Assembly: GCF_013378445.1 (NCBI RefSeq) | Contig: NZ_JABXYK010000001.1 | Coordinates: 186,001 to 250,000 of the forward strand | Direction of reading: 5' to 3' | DNA length: 64,000 bases | Source: Mycoplana rhizolycopersici | Lineage (GTDB): Bacteria > Pseudomonadota > Alphaproteobacteria > Rhizobiales > Rhizobiaceae | Shown: positions 17,884 to 26,566 of the stretch, piece by piece | Layout of the letters: each line of letters begins with the position of its first letter | Numbering within the stretch: the stretch's first letter is position 1 | Program-made: the position numbers and the translations under genes | The notes under the pieces: generated by a model | Told to the model about the DNA's origin: nothing | What the model saw: only the letters and a program-made list of their open reading frames with translations | Database searches by the model: none

Positions 17884-18417
17884 TTACTTCGCGGCCTTGG
17901 CGCGCTCGATCGCTTCCTCGATAAGCTTGCCTGCGGTCTCCGCATCCTTCCAGCCGTAGATCTTCACCCACTTGCCGGGCTCGAGGTCCTTGTAGTGCTC
18001 GAAGAAGTGCTCGATCTGCTTCAGCGTGATTTCCGGCAGATCGGTGTATTCCTTGACCTTCTCATAGCGCAGCGTCAGGTGCGACGACGGGACGGCGATG
18101 ATCTTCTCGTCCTTGCCGGAATTGTCTTCCATCAGCAGCACGCCGATCGGGCGCACGTTGATGACGCAGCCCGGCACCAGCGGACGGGTCGAGGCGATCA
18201 GCACGTCCGCCGGATCGCCGTCCTCGGACAGCGTGTGCGGAATGAAGCCGTAGTTCCCCGGATAGGTCATCGGGGTGTAGAGGAAGCGATCCACGACAAG
18301 CGTGCCGGCATCCTTGTCCATTTCGTACTTGATCGGATGACCGCCGACAGGAACCTCGACGATGACGTTGACGTCCTTCGGTGGGTTCTTGCCAATGGAG
18401 ATTGCATCGATACGCAT
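17884..18417 (-). CDS. ppa: Inorganic pyrophosphatase (family I)
   Basis: 177 residues, cytoplasmic. Hydrolyses pyrophosphate to two phosphates with Mg2+, pulling biosynthetic reactions forward. The signature [10 protein letters not shown] contains the metal-binding aspartates; [11 protein letters not shown] and DEKIIAVP are also conserved. I use the ATG at 18417 ([13 protein letters not shown]); the longer frame to 18483 has a non-conserved N-terminus. Confidence 0.97.
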   Translation of the reverse strand: MRIDAISIGKNPPKDVNVIVEVPVGGHPIKYEMDKDAGTLVVDRFLYTPMTYPGNYGFIPHTLSEDGDPADVLIASTRPLVPGCVINVRPIGVLLMEDNSGKDEKIIAVPSSHLTLRYEKVKEYTDLPEITLKQIEHFFEHYKDLEPGKWVKIYGWKDAETAGKLIEEAIERAKAAK

Positions 18418-18534
18418 GAGGGCTCCGTTATGTGCAGTGGAATTCCGCGGCTTCGTAAAGCGAAACCCGCTGCAACGCAACAAGCCATTGGTAGCGATGG
18501 AACCGACGTGGGCGGGTTCGGGCCCGTTGCCGCC

Positions 18535-18912
18535 TCAATTACCGGGTGCGGCGCCGAAGAATGCAAGCCGCGTCAGCATGGTGTAGTGCGCCTCAGGCGC
18601 CATCAGCGCCACGAAGACGAGCACGGCTATCGGCGGCAGCAGGATTGCGTAGATCAAGGCCAGCCGCTCCCAGGCCATGTGCATGAACACCGCAACGATG
18701 AGCCCCGCCTTCAAAAGCATGAAGACGATGATCAGCGACCAGCGCAGATAACCCTGGAACTGGAAGTAATCGACGAAGTATGAGCAGACGCTGAGGACGA
18801 ACAGCAGCCCCCATACGACAAGGTAGAGCTTGATCGGATGCTGCTGATGCTCGGCGGACAGAGCGGCCGGAGCCTGGACGTGTGCGGAGTTATCGACGGT
18901 TGCCTGCGCCAT
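18535..18912 (-). CDS. Cytochrome c oxidase subunit IV-like protein
   Basis: 125 residues with three membrane helices (about 27-45, 55-73 and 82-102) of the prokaryotic COX4/CyoD-like family; KAGLIVAVFMHMAWE is typical. It is the last gene of the cox cluster, 9 bases after coxP. It is an accessory subunit that stabilises the oxidase core and has no cofactor ligands. Confidence 0.85.
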   Translation of the reverse strand: MAQATVDNSAHVQAPAALSAEHQQHPIKLYLVVWGLLFVLSVCSYFVDYFQFQGYLRWSLIIVFMLLKAGLIVAVFMHMAWERLALIYAILLPPIAVLVFVALMAPEAHYTMLTRLAFFGAAPGN

Positions 18913-18921
18913 TGCACTGCC

Positions 18922-19668
18922 TCACCACAGATAGAAGAACGCGAAGATGAACACCCAGACGAGATCGACGAAGTGCCAGTAGAGGCCCATGATCTCGACG
19001 ATTTCGTAGCGACCCTTTCGGCTCGTGAAAAAACCCCGCCTCCCCGTATCGAAGTCGCCGCGCCAGACCTTGCGAGCGACGATGAACAGGAAGATCACGC
19101 CGATCGTGACGTGCGTGCCGTGAAAGCCCGTGATCATGAAGAAGGACGAGCCGAACTGGGCCGCCCCCCACGGGTTTTCCCACGGCCGCACGCCCTCATG
19201 GATCAGCTTGGTCCATTCGAACGCCTGCATGCCGACGAAAGCAGCGCCGAGGATCGCCGTCAGGATCATCAGCAGCGCCGTTCTTCGCCGCTCGCGGCGG
19301 TAGCCGAAATTGACTGCCATCGCCATGGTGCCGCTGGAGGTGATCAGCACGAACGTCATGATGGCGATCAGGAGCAAGGGGATCTCGTGACCGGCGATCG
19401 TTAGCCCGAAGACCTCGCTGGGGTTGGGCCACGGTACCGTGGTCGACATGCGCGCGGTCATGTAGGCGATCAGGAAGCAGCCGAAGATGAAAGTGTCGCT
19501 GAGCAGGAAGATCCACATCATCGCCTTGCCCCAGGAGACGTTCTTGAACGCCTGCTGGTCGGAGGCCCAATCGGAGACGAAGCCGCGCATGCCGCCAGGC
19601 TGGCGATGTGCCTGTGAGTGCGCCTGTGAGTGCGCCTGTGGGACAGGGGTTTGCACGCTCTCTACCAT
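18922..19668 (-). CDS. coxP: Cytochrome c oxidase subunit III
   Basis: 248 residues, about seven membrane helices. Typical subunit III segments are WIFLLSDTFIFGCFLIAY, GFHGTHVTIGVIFLF and the C-terminal GLYWHFVDLVWVFIFAFFYLW. I start at the second of two adjacent start codons (19668), preceded by GGAGAGCGG. The N-terminus carries a short Ala-His-Ser-Gln repeat from a 12-base tandem duplication. It follows another subunit-III-like gene, as in the coxMNOP operon described in Bradyrhizobium; the O/P lettering is by gene order and is tentative. Confidence 0.87.
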   Translation of the reverse strand: MVESVQTPVPQAHSQAHSQAHRQPGGMRGFVSDWASDQQAFKNVSWGKAMMWIFLLSDTFIFGCFLIAYMTARMSTTVPWPNPSEVFGLTIAGHEIPLLLIAIMTFVLITSSGTMAMAVNFGYRRERRRTALLMILTAILGAAFVGMQAFEWTKLIHEGVRPWENPWGAAQFGSSFFMITGFHGTHVTIGVIFLFIVARKVWRGDFDTGRRGFFTSRKGRYEIVEIMGLYWHFVDLVWVFIFAFFYLW

Positions 19669-19680
19669 CACCCGCTCTCC

Positions 19681-20400
19681 TCACGTGATCAGTTGCCGGC
19701 AGAATTCGACGACGCTGCCGGCCCAGCCGGCAAACAGCGCCAGAAGCACCAGCCATACGGCAAGCATGAAGTGCCAGTAGACGGCGCAGAGTTCCACGCC
19801 GAGCCGAAGACGGGGGGAGACGGCTTGCTCCCTGCCCGCGAACCGGACTGCGCGGGCAAGCGCGACCATTCCGCCCAGAATATGCAAACCATGCAGACCG
19901 CTGATCACATAGAAGAAGCTGGCGGCCGCGTCGTCGCTCAGCGTGTAGCCGGCCGCCACCAGTTGCCGCCAGGCGAAGACCTGCCCGGTGACGAAGGCGA
20001 GCGCGGTCGCAAGGCCGGCGAGAAGCGCGGTGCGCAAACCCTCCAGCCGGCCGCGCGCGGCCTGCGTTGCGGCCCGTTGAAGGCAGAGACTGCTTGCGAA
20101 AAGGATGCCGGTATTGACGTAAAGCAGCCGCGGCACCGGTGTGGTCCACCAGTCCTGCGTGCTGACGCGCATCAGATAGGCACTGACGAAGAGCGTGAAA
20201 AGCGCGCCGACCACGGCGAGAAACACGCCAAGGCCGATCTTCTGCGCCGGCAGGCGCGGGCTGCCCGCGTGATGATCTCCGGCGCTTGCGGCCCCGATGC
20301 TCCCGACCTCAAGCCAGGGCTTGGCCATCAGCCCCTGCCCTGCCAGCCACCATGCGATGATCGCGGCGATGACGACGAGAAAGAGGATCATGGCGCTCAT
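19681..20400 (-). CDS. coxO: Cytochrome c oxidase subunit III-like protein (second copy)
   Basis: 239 residues, about seven helices, a diverged member of the haem-copper oxidase subunit III family: FYVISGLHGLHILGGMVALARA and VYWHFMLAVWLVLLALFAGW match the helix containing the conserved His-Gly-x-His and the final helix. The ATG overlaps the coxN stop (ATGA). Having two subunit-III-type genes in one operon is a feature of coxMNOP-like clusters; whether both enter one complex is unknown. Confidence 0.82.
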   Translation of the reverse strand: MSAMILFLVVIAAIIAWWLAGQGLMAKPWLEVGSIGAASAGDHHAGSPRLPAQKIGLGVFLAVVGALFTLFVSAYLMRVSTQDWWTTPVPRLLYVNTGILFASSLCLQRAATQAARGRLEGLRTALLAGLATALAFVTGQVFAWRQLVAAGYTLSDDAAASFFYVISGLHGLHILGGMVALARAVRFAGREQAVSPRLRLGVELCAVYWHFMLAVWLVLLALFAGWAGSVVEFCRQLIT

Positions 20401-22172
20401 GCGACGGCCTCCCGCGTGACGCCGAGCGTTCCAGGCTGGTTCTGCGGGATGAAATCCTCCGCGGCGCCCGGCACGCTATAATCGTAGGCCCAGCGATAGA
20501 CGATCGGCAGTTCCTTGCCCCAGTTGCCGTGCACGGGCGGCGTTTGCGGCGTCTGCCATTCCAGCGTCGTTGCCCGCCAGGGATTTCCGCCGGCCTCGCG
20601 CCCGTGCCTGAGGCTCCAGACGAGGTTGAACAGAAACAGCATCTGCGCCGCCCCGACGATGAGCGCCACGACCGTGATGAACACGTTCAGGTCGTGTACC
20701 GACGCGGGCACGAAACTCGTCTCGCCGATCTCGTAGTAGCGGCGCGGCACGCCGACGAGCCCGACATAGTGCATCGGGAAGAAGATCAGATAGGCGCCGA
20801 GGAAGGTGATCCAGAAATGCAGTTGCCCCATGGCCTCGTTCAGCATCCGCCCGGTGACCTTCGGATACCAGTGATAGATCGCCCCGAAGATGACGAGGAT
20901 CGGCGCCACGCCCATCACCATGTGAAAATGCGCGACGACGAACATGGTGTCGGACAGCGGCACGTCGACGACGACGTTGCCGAGGAACAGCCCCGTCAGC
21001 CCGCCATTGACGAAGGTGACGATGAAGGCGAGCGAAAACAGCATCGGCAAGGTGAGATGGATGTTTCCGCGCCAGAGCGTCAGCGCCCAGTTATAGACCT
21101 TGATCGCCGTCGGCACCGCGATGATCAGCGTCGTGGTGGCGAAGAAGTAGCCGAAATACGGGTTCATGCCGCTGACATACATGTGGTGCGCCCAGACGAC
21201 GAAGGAGAGCGCGCCGATGATGACGATCGCCCACACCATCATCCGGTAGCCGAAGATGTTTTTGCGCGCATGCGTGGAGATCAGGTCGGAAACGATGCCG
21301 AAGGCCGGCAGCGCGACGATGTAGACCTCCGGATGGCCGAAGAACCAGAACAGATGCTGGAACATGATGGGGCTGCCGCCGCCATGCTTGAGCTGTTCGC
21401 CCATCTCCACGATGGCCGGCATGAAGAAGCTGGTGCCGGCCATCCGGTCGAACAGCATCATCACGCAGGCAACGAACAGCGCCGGAAAGGCCAGCAGCGC
21501 CATCACCGTGGCGGTGAAGATGCCCCAGACGGTCAGTGGCAGGCGCATCAGCGTCATGCCGCGTGTGCGCCCCTGCAGCACCGTGACCACGTAGTTCAGC
21601 CCGCCCATCGTGAAGCCGATGACGAAGATGATCAGCGAGACGAGCATGAGGATGATGCCCCACTCCCCGCCTGGCGTATTGGACAGGATCGCCTGCGGCG
21701 GATAGAGCGTCCAGCCGGCGCCCGTCGGCCCTCCGGGCGTGAAGAAGCTCGCGACAAGAACGAGAACCGCCAGCAGATAGAGCCAGTAGCTCAGCATGTT
21801 CGCATAGGGAAACACCATGTCGCGCGCGCCGACCATCAGCGGGATCAGGTAGTTGCCGAAACCGCCGAGAAAGAGCGCCGTCAGCAGGTAGATCACCATG
21901 ATCATCCCATGCATAGTGATGAACTGGTAATAGCGGTCGGCATCGATGAACGGCAGAGCGCCGGGAAAGGCGAGCTGGATGCGCATCAGCCAGGAGAGCA
22001 CCAGCGCCACCAGCCCGATCGCGATCGCCGTGCAGGCATACTGGATGGCGATGACCTTCGCATCCTGGCTGAACACGTAGCGCGTCCACCAGCTATGCGG
22101 ATGATAAAGTTCCACGTCCTCGACTGCGGCCGGCGTTATGACGTCGTTTCCGTCGTGGCTGGCATCGACCAT
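20397..22172 (-). CDS. coxN: Cytochrome c oxidase subunit I (A1-type)
   Basis: 591 residues, 12 core membrane helices. The catalytic subunit reducing O2 to water at the haem a3-CuB centre. CuB and haem ligands are visible: GHPEVYIVALP (His and cross-linked Tyr), WAHHMYVSGM (His-His) and VVAHFHMVMG (His pair). Both proton paths are present: ARDMVFPYANMLSYW for the D path, the Glu in HPEVY, and AVPTAIKVYNW with the Lys of the K path. These make it an A1-type, proton-pumping enzyme. It starts 39 bases after coxM. No ctaB, ctaG or ctaA assembly genes lie nearby, so this looks like an accessory oxidase that shares the main assembly factors. Confidence 0.94.
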   Translation of the reverse strand: MVDASHDGNDVITPAAVEDVELYHPHSWWTRYVFSQDAKVIAIQYACTAIAIGLVALVLSWLMRIQLAFPGALPFIDADRYYQFITMHGMIMVIYLLTALFLGGFGNYLIPLMVGARDMVFPYANMLSYWLYLLAVLVLVASFFTPGGPTGAGWTLYPPQAILSNTPGGEWGIILMLVSLIIFVIGFTMGGLNYVVTVLQGRTRGMTLMRLPLTVWGIFTATVMALLAFPALFVACVMMLFDRMAGTSFFMPAIVEMGEQLKHGGGSPIMFQHLFWFFGHPEVYIVALPAFGIVSDLISTHARKNIFGYRMMVWAIVIIGALSFVVWAHHMYVSGMNPYFGYFFATTTLIIAVPTAIKVYNWALTLWRGNIHLTLPMLFSLAFIVTFVNGGLTGLFLGNVVVDVPLSDTMFVVAHFHMVMGVAPILVIFGAIYHWYPKVTGRMLNEAMGQLHFWITFLGAYLIFFPMHYVGLVGVPRRYYEIGETSFVPASVHDLNVFITVVALIVGAAQMLFLFNLVWSLRHGREAGGNPWRATTLEWQTPQTPPVHGNWGKELPIVYRWAYDYSVPGAAEDFIPQNQPGTLGVTREAVA

Positions 22173-22211
22173 GTTCTCCTCCTGCCGGGCATTGCCCAGC
22201 GTGCCCAGTGC

Positions 22212-23063
22212 TCATCGCTCTCCCGGAGCTTGCGCTATCTCCGCCGGCACCGGCGTCCCTACCGGCTCGGCCTGCGCCTGCAATTGTGTGAATGTCGGCT
22301 GTTCAGCCAGCCAGGTCTGGTAGTCCGCTTCGCTGTCGACGACCACCGTGCCGCGCATCAGCGAATGACCGACGCCGCAGAGCTCCGCACAAAGAATATC
22401 GAACGTCCCGGTACGCGTCGGCGTCAGCCAGAAATAGGTGACCATGCCGGGAATCATGTCCATCTTGGCCCGAAATTCCGGCACGTAGAAATTATGGAGA
22501 ACGTCGATGGAGCGCAGCAGCACCTTGACCGGCTTGCCGACCGGCAGATGCAGCTCTCCTCCCTCGATGACGATGTCGTCCAGCCCGCTGGCATCAGCCT
22601 TGTCTATCCCCAGCGCATTGTCCGGCGAGACGTCACGCGTCTCCGCCCGCCCGAGCTTGCCGTCCGCGCCCGGAAGCCGGAAGCTCCACAGCCACTGCTG
22701 GCCGACGACCTCGACCTGTGCCGCGTCGGGGGGAACGGTGATGAACTGGTGCCAGACGAACAGCCCCGGCGCGAGCATGGCGACGACGCCGAGCGCCGTT
22801 CCGGCGGCAAGCCCACCCTCCAGCCTGCGGTTTTCCGGCTCGTAGGCGGCACGGCGGCCGGGATCGTGGCGGAAGCGCCAGACGCAATAGGCAAGGAAGA
22901 GCACGACGGCGACGAACACGACGCCGGTGATCCAGAAGGTGATGACGAGCGTGTGGTCGATATAGCTCCAGTTGGATGCGATCGGAGTCCACCACCACGG
23001 GCTCAGGAGGTGAAACAGCACCGAGCCGACCGCAATCACAACGAGTACCAGTACGACTGCCAT
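22212..23063 (-). CDS. coxM: Cytochrome c oxidase subunit II
   Basis: 283 residues. Two membrane helices near the N-terminus and a periplasmic cupredoxin domain that binds dinuclear CuA and accepts electrons from cytochrome c. CuA ligands: the His in DVLHNFYVPEF and CAELCGVGHSLM (Cys, Glu carbonyl, Cys, His, Met), all intact. GGGAGGGA precedes the ATG at 23063, which I prefer to the GTG at 23096. A promoter candidate lies 65-93 bases upstream, so coxM can be transcribed apart from the cytochrome c gene before it. Confidence 0.93.
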   Translation of the reverse strand: MAVVLVLVVIAVGSVLFHLLSPWWWTPIASNWSYIDHTLVITFWITGVVFVAVVLFLAYCVWRFRHDPGRRAAYEPENRRLEGGLAAGTALGVVAMLAPGLFVWHQFITVPPDAAQVEVVGQQWLWSFRLPGADGKLGRAETRDVSPDNALGIDKADASGLDDIVIEGGELHLPVGKPVKVLLRSIDVLHNFYVPEFRAKMDMIPGMVTYFWLTPTRTGTFDILCAELCGVGHSLMRGTVVVDSEADYQTWLAEQPTFTQLQAQAEPVGTPVPAEIAQAPGER

Positions 23064-23127
23064 ATCCGTCCCTCCCGCCCTGTCGGCCGCGGACACGAAG
23101 CTGCAATCTCAACCGTGTTACATGTGA

Positions 23128-23156
23128 ATTATCTCATGAACGAAAAAGACAAGCAA
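23128..23156 (-). promoter_or_regulatory. Candidate sigma-70-type promoter for coxM
   Basis: On the minus strand TTGCTT (23156-23151), then 17 bases, then GATAAT (23133-23128). The predicted transcript would start about 60 bases before the coxM ATG. The -10 is strong and the -35 moderate. Confidence 0.5.
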
Positions 23157-23206
23157 TTACAGGATGGCGTTCGCTGCGCGCAGGCCAGTCGCCCGACCAG
23201 CCCTTT

Positions 23207-23587
23207 TCACGGCGAATACTGCTTAAGGTAGGCGAGCAAGTTGGATATGTCGGTATCGTCCTTCAGCCCCGCAAACACCATCTTCGTGCCCTTCAGCTTG
23301 GCCTTAGGATTGTGGAGGTAATCCCGCAATGTCGCCTCGTCCCAGACGAGGCCGCCAGCGCCCGCATCCACCATGGCGGTCGAGTACTTGAAATCCGGAT
23401 GTGTCCCGGCCGTACGTCCGATCACCCCGTGAAGCGATGGCCCCACCTTGTTGGTGTCGGTGTCTGCGGCGTGGCATATCGCGCACTTCTTGAAGACGAC
23501 GGCGCCCGCAGCCGCATCGCCCTCCTGGGCCTCAACAGGCAGGCTTACGCAAAGACAGATGGCAAAAGACAAAACCACACGACGCAT
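23207..23587 (-). CDS. Periplasmic c-type cytochrome (class I, cytochrome c2-like)
   Basis: 126 residues with a Sec signal peptide (about 1-20, cleavage after V-E-A). Haem c is attached at CAICH (C35, C38, H39); the Met in GTKMVFAGLKDD is the likely sixth ligand. TNKVGPSLHGVIGR is typical of cytochrome c2/c550. It lies 143 bases before coxM on the same strand and is the probable electron donor to the CoxMN oxidase. GGGAGGAG precedes the ATG at 23587; the longer frame to 23638 is rejected because the signal peptide would be displaced. Confidence 0.92.
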   Translation of the reverse strand: MRRVVLSFAICLCVSLPVEAQEGDAAAGAVVFKKCAICHAADTDTNKVGPSLHGVIGRTAGTHPDFKYSTAMVDAGAGGLVWDEATLRDYLHNPKAKLKGTKMVFAGLKDDTDISNLLAYLKQYSP

Positions 23588-23865
23588 AGCAAGCTTCTCC
23601 TCCCTGGAGATTGCCAGAGAGCCTGCACGCCGATGCACGAACCCACCGTCACCGGCAGCTCCCCGCCGCAGACACCGCCGTCACTGAAGATGGCAACGCA
23701 TGCGACTGTTAATCAGGTAACGCCGCGAGCGAGGAAGTCAATCTACCGCATTCGGAGGATGCCGGTAGAGCAGCTTCAGCAAGCACGAATTGCTTCACAC
23801 ACGGAATTGCGAAAGAGATAGCGAGTTATCCGCAATCCCGGCCCAACGGAAATGCACCAGCACAC

Positions 23866-24372
23866 TCAGCGGAAGATGAAGCCGATCTTCTTCAGTTCCT
23901 TTTCGGCAAAGTTCTCCATGCCCTCGGCGATATCAACGCCGCCGGCGGAGCGGAAGAAGCTGCTGGCAAGCTCGCTGTCTTCGAGGCACCAAACGACGAA
24001 GCCCTCGCAGCCGAGCGACTTCAGCAGTCTGCGGCTTTCGCCGAACAGCAGGCGGCCGAGCCCGATGCCCTGATATTCGGGACGCAGATAGATCTCGTAG
24101 ATTTCGCCGTCCTGCGGCAGGGCGCGGGCGCGGTTCAGGCCGAGCGTCGCATAGCCGGCGACGACGCCGGCGACGTCCAGAACCAGAAGCGTCGCCGGAC
24201 CGCGCGTGGCCTTGCGCCACCAGGTCTCATCGCGCCGCTGCACCATCTGCGTCAGCTGCTTGTGCGGGATGATCCCGCCATAGGCCTGGAGCCAGGACGC
24301 GCGGTGAGCCTCGGAGATGGCCCCTGCATCCTGCGGCTCGGCGCGCCGCACATCGATCGATAGTGTTTTCAT
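23866..24372 (-). CDS. GNAT family N-acetyltransferase
   Basis: 168 residues. A single Gcn5-related domain with the acetyl-CoA-binding motif EYQGIGLGRLLFGES (about residues 103-117) and EIYLRPEY before it. The acceptor may be a protein N-terminus, an amino acid or a drug; the sequence does not say. An exact CtrA-type box lies 100-114 bases upstream of the start codon. The preceding gene, typA, has its own terminator, so this gene has its own promoter. Confidence 0.88.
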   Translation of the reverse strand: MKTLSIDVRRAEPQDAGAISEAHRASWLQAYGGIIPHKQLTQMVQRRDETWWRKATRGPATLLVLDVAGVVAGYATLGLNRARALPQDGEIYEIYLRPEYQGIGLGRLLFGESRRLLKSLGCEGFVVWCLEDSELASSFFRSAGGVDIAEGMENFAEKELKKIGFIFR

Positions 24373-24470
24373 CGAAATGACTCTAAACCCGCACCGACTC
24401 CGCCGGAATCCCGGGCGAATCCAGGGACCCTCTTGCCCACAGGCAAGTTAGCTTGCGGCGTCCCGGAAAG

Positions 24471-24485
24471 TTAACGCTTTTTTAA
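24471..24485 (-). promoter_or_regulatory. CtrA-type binding box upstream of the GNAT gene
   Basis: TTAA (24471-24474), seven bases, TTAA (24482-24485), matching the full CtrA box TTAA-N7-TTAA; on the minus strand the second half reads TTAAC. It lies between the typA terminator and the GNAT gene, about 100 bases from the start codon. TTAA is uncommon in this GC-rich window and only two exact boxes were found. Confidence 0.45.
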
Positions 24486-24522
24486 GATTGCCGACAAGGC
24501 GTAACAGGGCTGCACACACATG

Positions 24523-24550
24523 AAAAAGCCCCGGCATTTCTACCGGGGCC
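24523..24550 (-). terminator. Rho-independent terminator of typA
   Basis: GCCCCGG / CCGGGGC (24528-24534, 24543-24549) with an 8-base loop, followed on the minus strand by TTTTT (complement of 24523-24527). It lies about 40 bases beyond the typA stop. Confidence 0.88.
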
Positions 24551-24591
24551 TCGATCGATTTGGGGATGGCCTGGCGTAGTTTCGGCGCGAA

Positions 24592-26421
24592 TCAGGCAGC
24601 GCCGGCAGTACGCGACTTCTCGAATCGCTTGCGATCGTTCGGATCGAGATAGAGCTTGCGCAGGCGGATCGACTTCGGCGTGACTTCGACGAGTTCGTCG
24701 TCCTGGATCCAGGAAAGCGCACGCTCCAGCGTCATCTTGATCGGCGGCGTCAGGCGAACGGCTTCATCCTTGCCGGCGGCACGGATGTTGGTCAGCTTCT
24801 TGCCCTTGAGCACGTTCACTTCGAGGTCGTTGTCGCGCGAGTGGATGCCGACGATCATGCCGGCATAGACCTTCTCGCCCGCGTCGATGACCATCGGGCC
24901 GCGGTCTTCGAGGTTGAAGAGCGCGTAGGCGACGGCTTCGCCCGCTTCGTTGGCCAGCAGCACGCCGTTGACCCGGCCGCCGATCTCGCCCTTGTAGGGC
25001 TGGTAGTCGTGGAACAGGCGGTTCATGATCGCCGTGCCGCGCGTATCCGTCAGAAGTTCCGACTGGTAGCCGATGAGGCCGCGGGTCGGCGCGAAGAACA
25101 CGAGGCGGACGCGGTTGCCGCCGGAAGGACGCAGTTCGACCATCTCGGCCTTGCGCTCGGACATCTTCTGCACGACCACGCCGGAATGCTCTTCGTCGAC
25201 GTCGATGACGACTTCCTCGATCGGCTCCAGCATCTGGCCGGTCGCCTCGTCCTTGTGCATGACGACGCGCGGACGCGATACGGCAAGCTCGAAGCCTTCG
25301 CGGCGCATGGTCTCGATCAGAACGGCGAGCTGCAGTTCGCCGCGGCCGGAGACGAAGAACGAATCCTTGTCGCCAGACTCTTCGATCTTCAGCGCGACGT
25401 TGCCTTCGGCTTCCTTGAAGAGACGGTCGCGGATGACGCGGCTTGTGACCTTGTCGCCTTCGGTGCCTGCAAGCGGGCTGTCGTTGACGATGAAGGACAT
25501 GGTAACGGTCGGCGGATCGATCGGCTGCGCCTTCAGCGCCTCGGAGACGGACGGATCGCAGAAGGTGTCAGCCACAGTGCCCTTGGTGAGGCCGGCGATC
25601 GCGACGATGTCACCTGCCTGCGCTTCCTCGATCGCCGTGCGCTCGATGCCGCGGAAGGCGAGGATCTTCGAGATGCGGCCGTTCTCGATCAGCTTGCCGT
25701 CCTGGCCCAGAACCTTGACGGCCTGGTTCGGCTTGATCGAGCCGGAATGGATGCGGCCGGTGATGATGCGGCCGAGGAAGGGGTTGGCTTCCAGGATCGT
25801 GCCGATCATGCGGAACGGACCCTCAGCGACCGTCGGCTCCGGCACGTGCTTGAGCACGAGATCGAGCAGCGGCGCCATGCCCTCGTCCTGGGGGCCTTCC
25901 GGGTTGACGTTCATCCAGCCGTTGCGGCCCGAACCGTAGAGGATCGGGAAGTCAAGCTGCTCGTCGGTGGCGTCGAGATTGGCGAAGAGGTCGAAAACCT
26001 CGTTCAGCACTTCCTCGTGACGGCCGTCCGGACGGTCGATCTTGTTGATGGCGACGATCGGCTTCAGGCCGACTTTCAGCGCCTTGCCGACGACGAACTT
26101 GGTCTGCGGCATCGGGCCTTCCGACGAGTCGACCAGAACGATCGCACCATCCACCATCGACAGGATGCGCTCGACTTCGCCGCCGAAGTCGGCGTGGCCG
26201 GGCGTGTCGACGATGTTGATGCGATGCCCCTTCCACTCGACGGAGGTGGCCTTGGCCAGGATCGTGATGCCGCGTTCCTTTTCGAGATCGTTCGAGTCCA
26301 TCACGCGTTCGGCAACGCGCTGGTTTTCACGGAACGAGCCGGACTGCTTCAGAAGTTCGTCGACGAGCGTGGTCTTGCCATGGTCGACGTGCGCGATGAT
26401 CGCGATATTGCGAATGGACAT
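24592..26421 (-). CDS. typA: Ribosome-associated GTPase TypA/BipA
   Basis: 609 residues. Translational GTPase related to EF-G and LepA that acts on 50S assembly and stress adaptation. G1 is AHVDHGKTTL (residues 8-17), G3 DTPGHADFGGEV, G4 NKIDRPD. Downstream domains II, III and V and the TypA-specific C-terminal domain (AGMIVGIHSRDNDLEVN, KKLTNIRAAGKDEA) are all present. I use the ATG at 26421 (MSIRNIAIIAH). Length is normal; terminated by the hairpin at 24523-24550. Confidence 0.97.
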   Translation of the reverse strand: MSIRNIAIIAHVDHGKTTLVDELLKQSGSFRENQRVAERVMDSNDLEKERGITILAKATSVEWKGHRINIVDTPGHADFGGEVERILSMVDGAIVLVDSSEGPMPQTKFVVGKALKVGLKPIVAINKIDRPDGRHEEVLNEVFDLFANLDATDEQLDFPILYGSGRNGWMNVNPEGPQDEGMAPLLDLVLKHVPEPTVAEGPFRMIGTILEANPFLGRIITGRIHSGSIKPNQAVKVLGQDGKLIENGRISKILAFRGIERTAIEEAQAGDIVAIAGLTKGTVADTFCDPSVSEALKAQPIDPPTVTMSFIVNDSPLAGTEGDKVTSRVIRDRLFKEAEGNVALKIEESGDKDSFFVSGRGELQLAVLIETMRREGFELAVSRPRVVMHKDEATGQMLEPIEEVVIDVDEEHSGVVVQKMSERKAEMVELRPSGGNRVRLVFFAPTRGLIGYQSELLTDTRGTAIMNRLFHDYQPYKGEIGGRVNGVLLANEAGEAVAYALFNLEDRGPMVIDAGEKVYAGMIVGIHSRDNDLEVNVLKGKKLTNIRAAGKDEAVRLTPPIKMTLERALSWIQDDELVEVTPKSIRLRKLYLDPNDRKRFEKSRTAGAA

Positions 26422-26566
26422 ATCTAAATCTCTGAGTTTTGGGGCGCGCACGAAAGAAGAGGCGCCACGTGCATTTGGCGCGCTCCATACATGGTTTTAC
26501 GCAATTGCGAAAGAGGCCGGCGGAAACTCTGTCTTGCGCTCCATGCAGCCCGCAGGTCGCAGTCCT

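Noticed and set aside
20529-23231. 900-codon open frame on the plus strand opposite the cox genes
   Set aside because: It is fully antisense to coxN and coxM, whose catalytic motifs are intact. Long antisense frames are expected in GC-rich DNA, and the translation is Asp/Arg/His-rich with no domain.
24841-26427. 528-codon plus-strand frame opposite typA
   Set aside because: Antisense to the highly conserved TypA GTPase; a typical GC-driven shadow.
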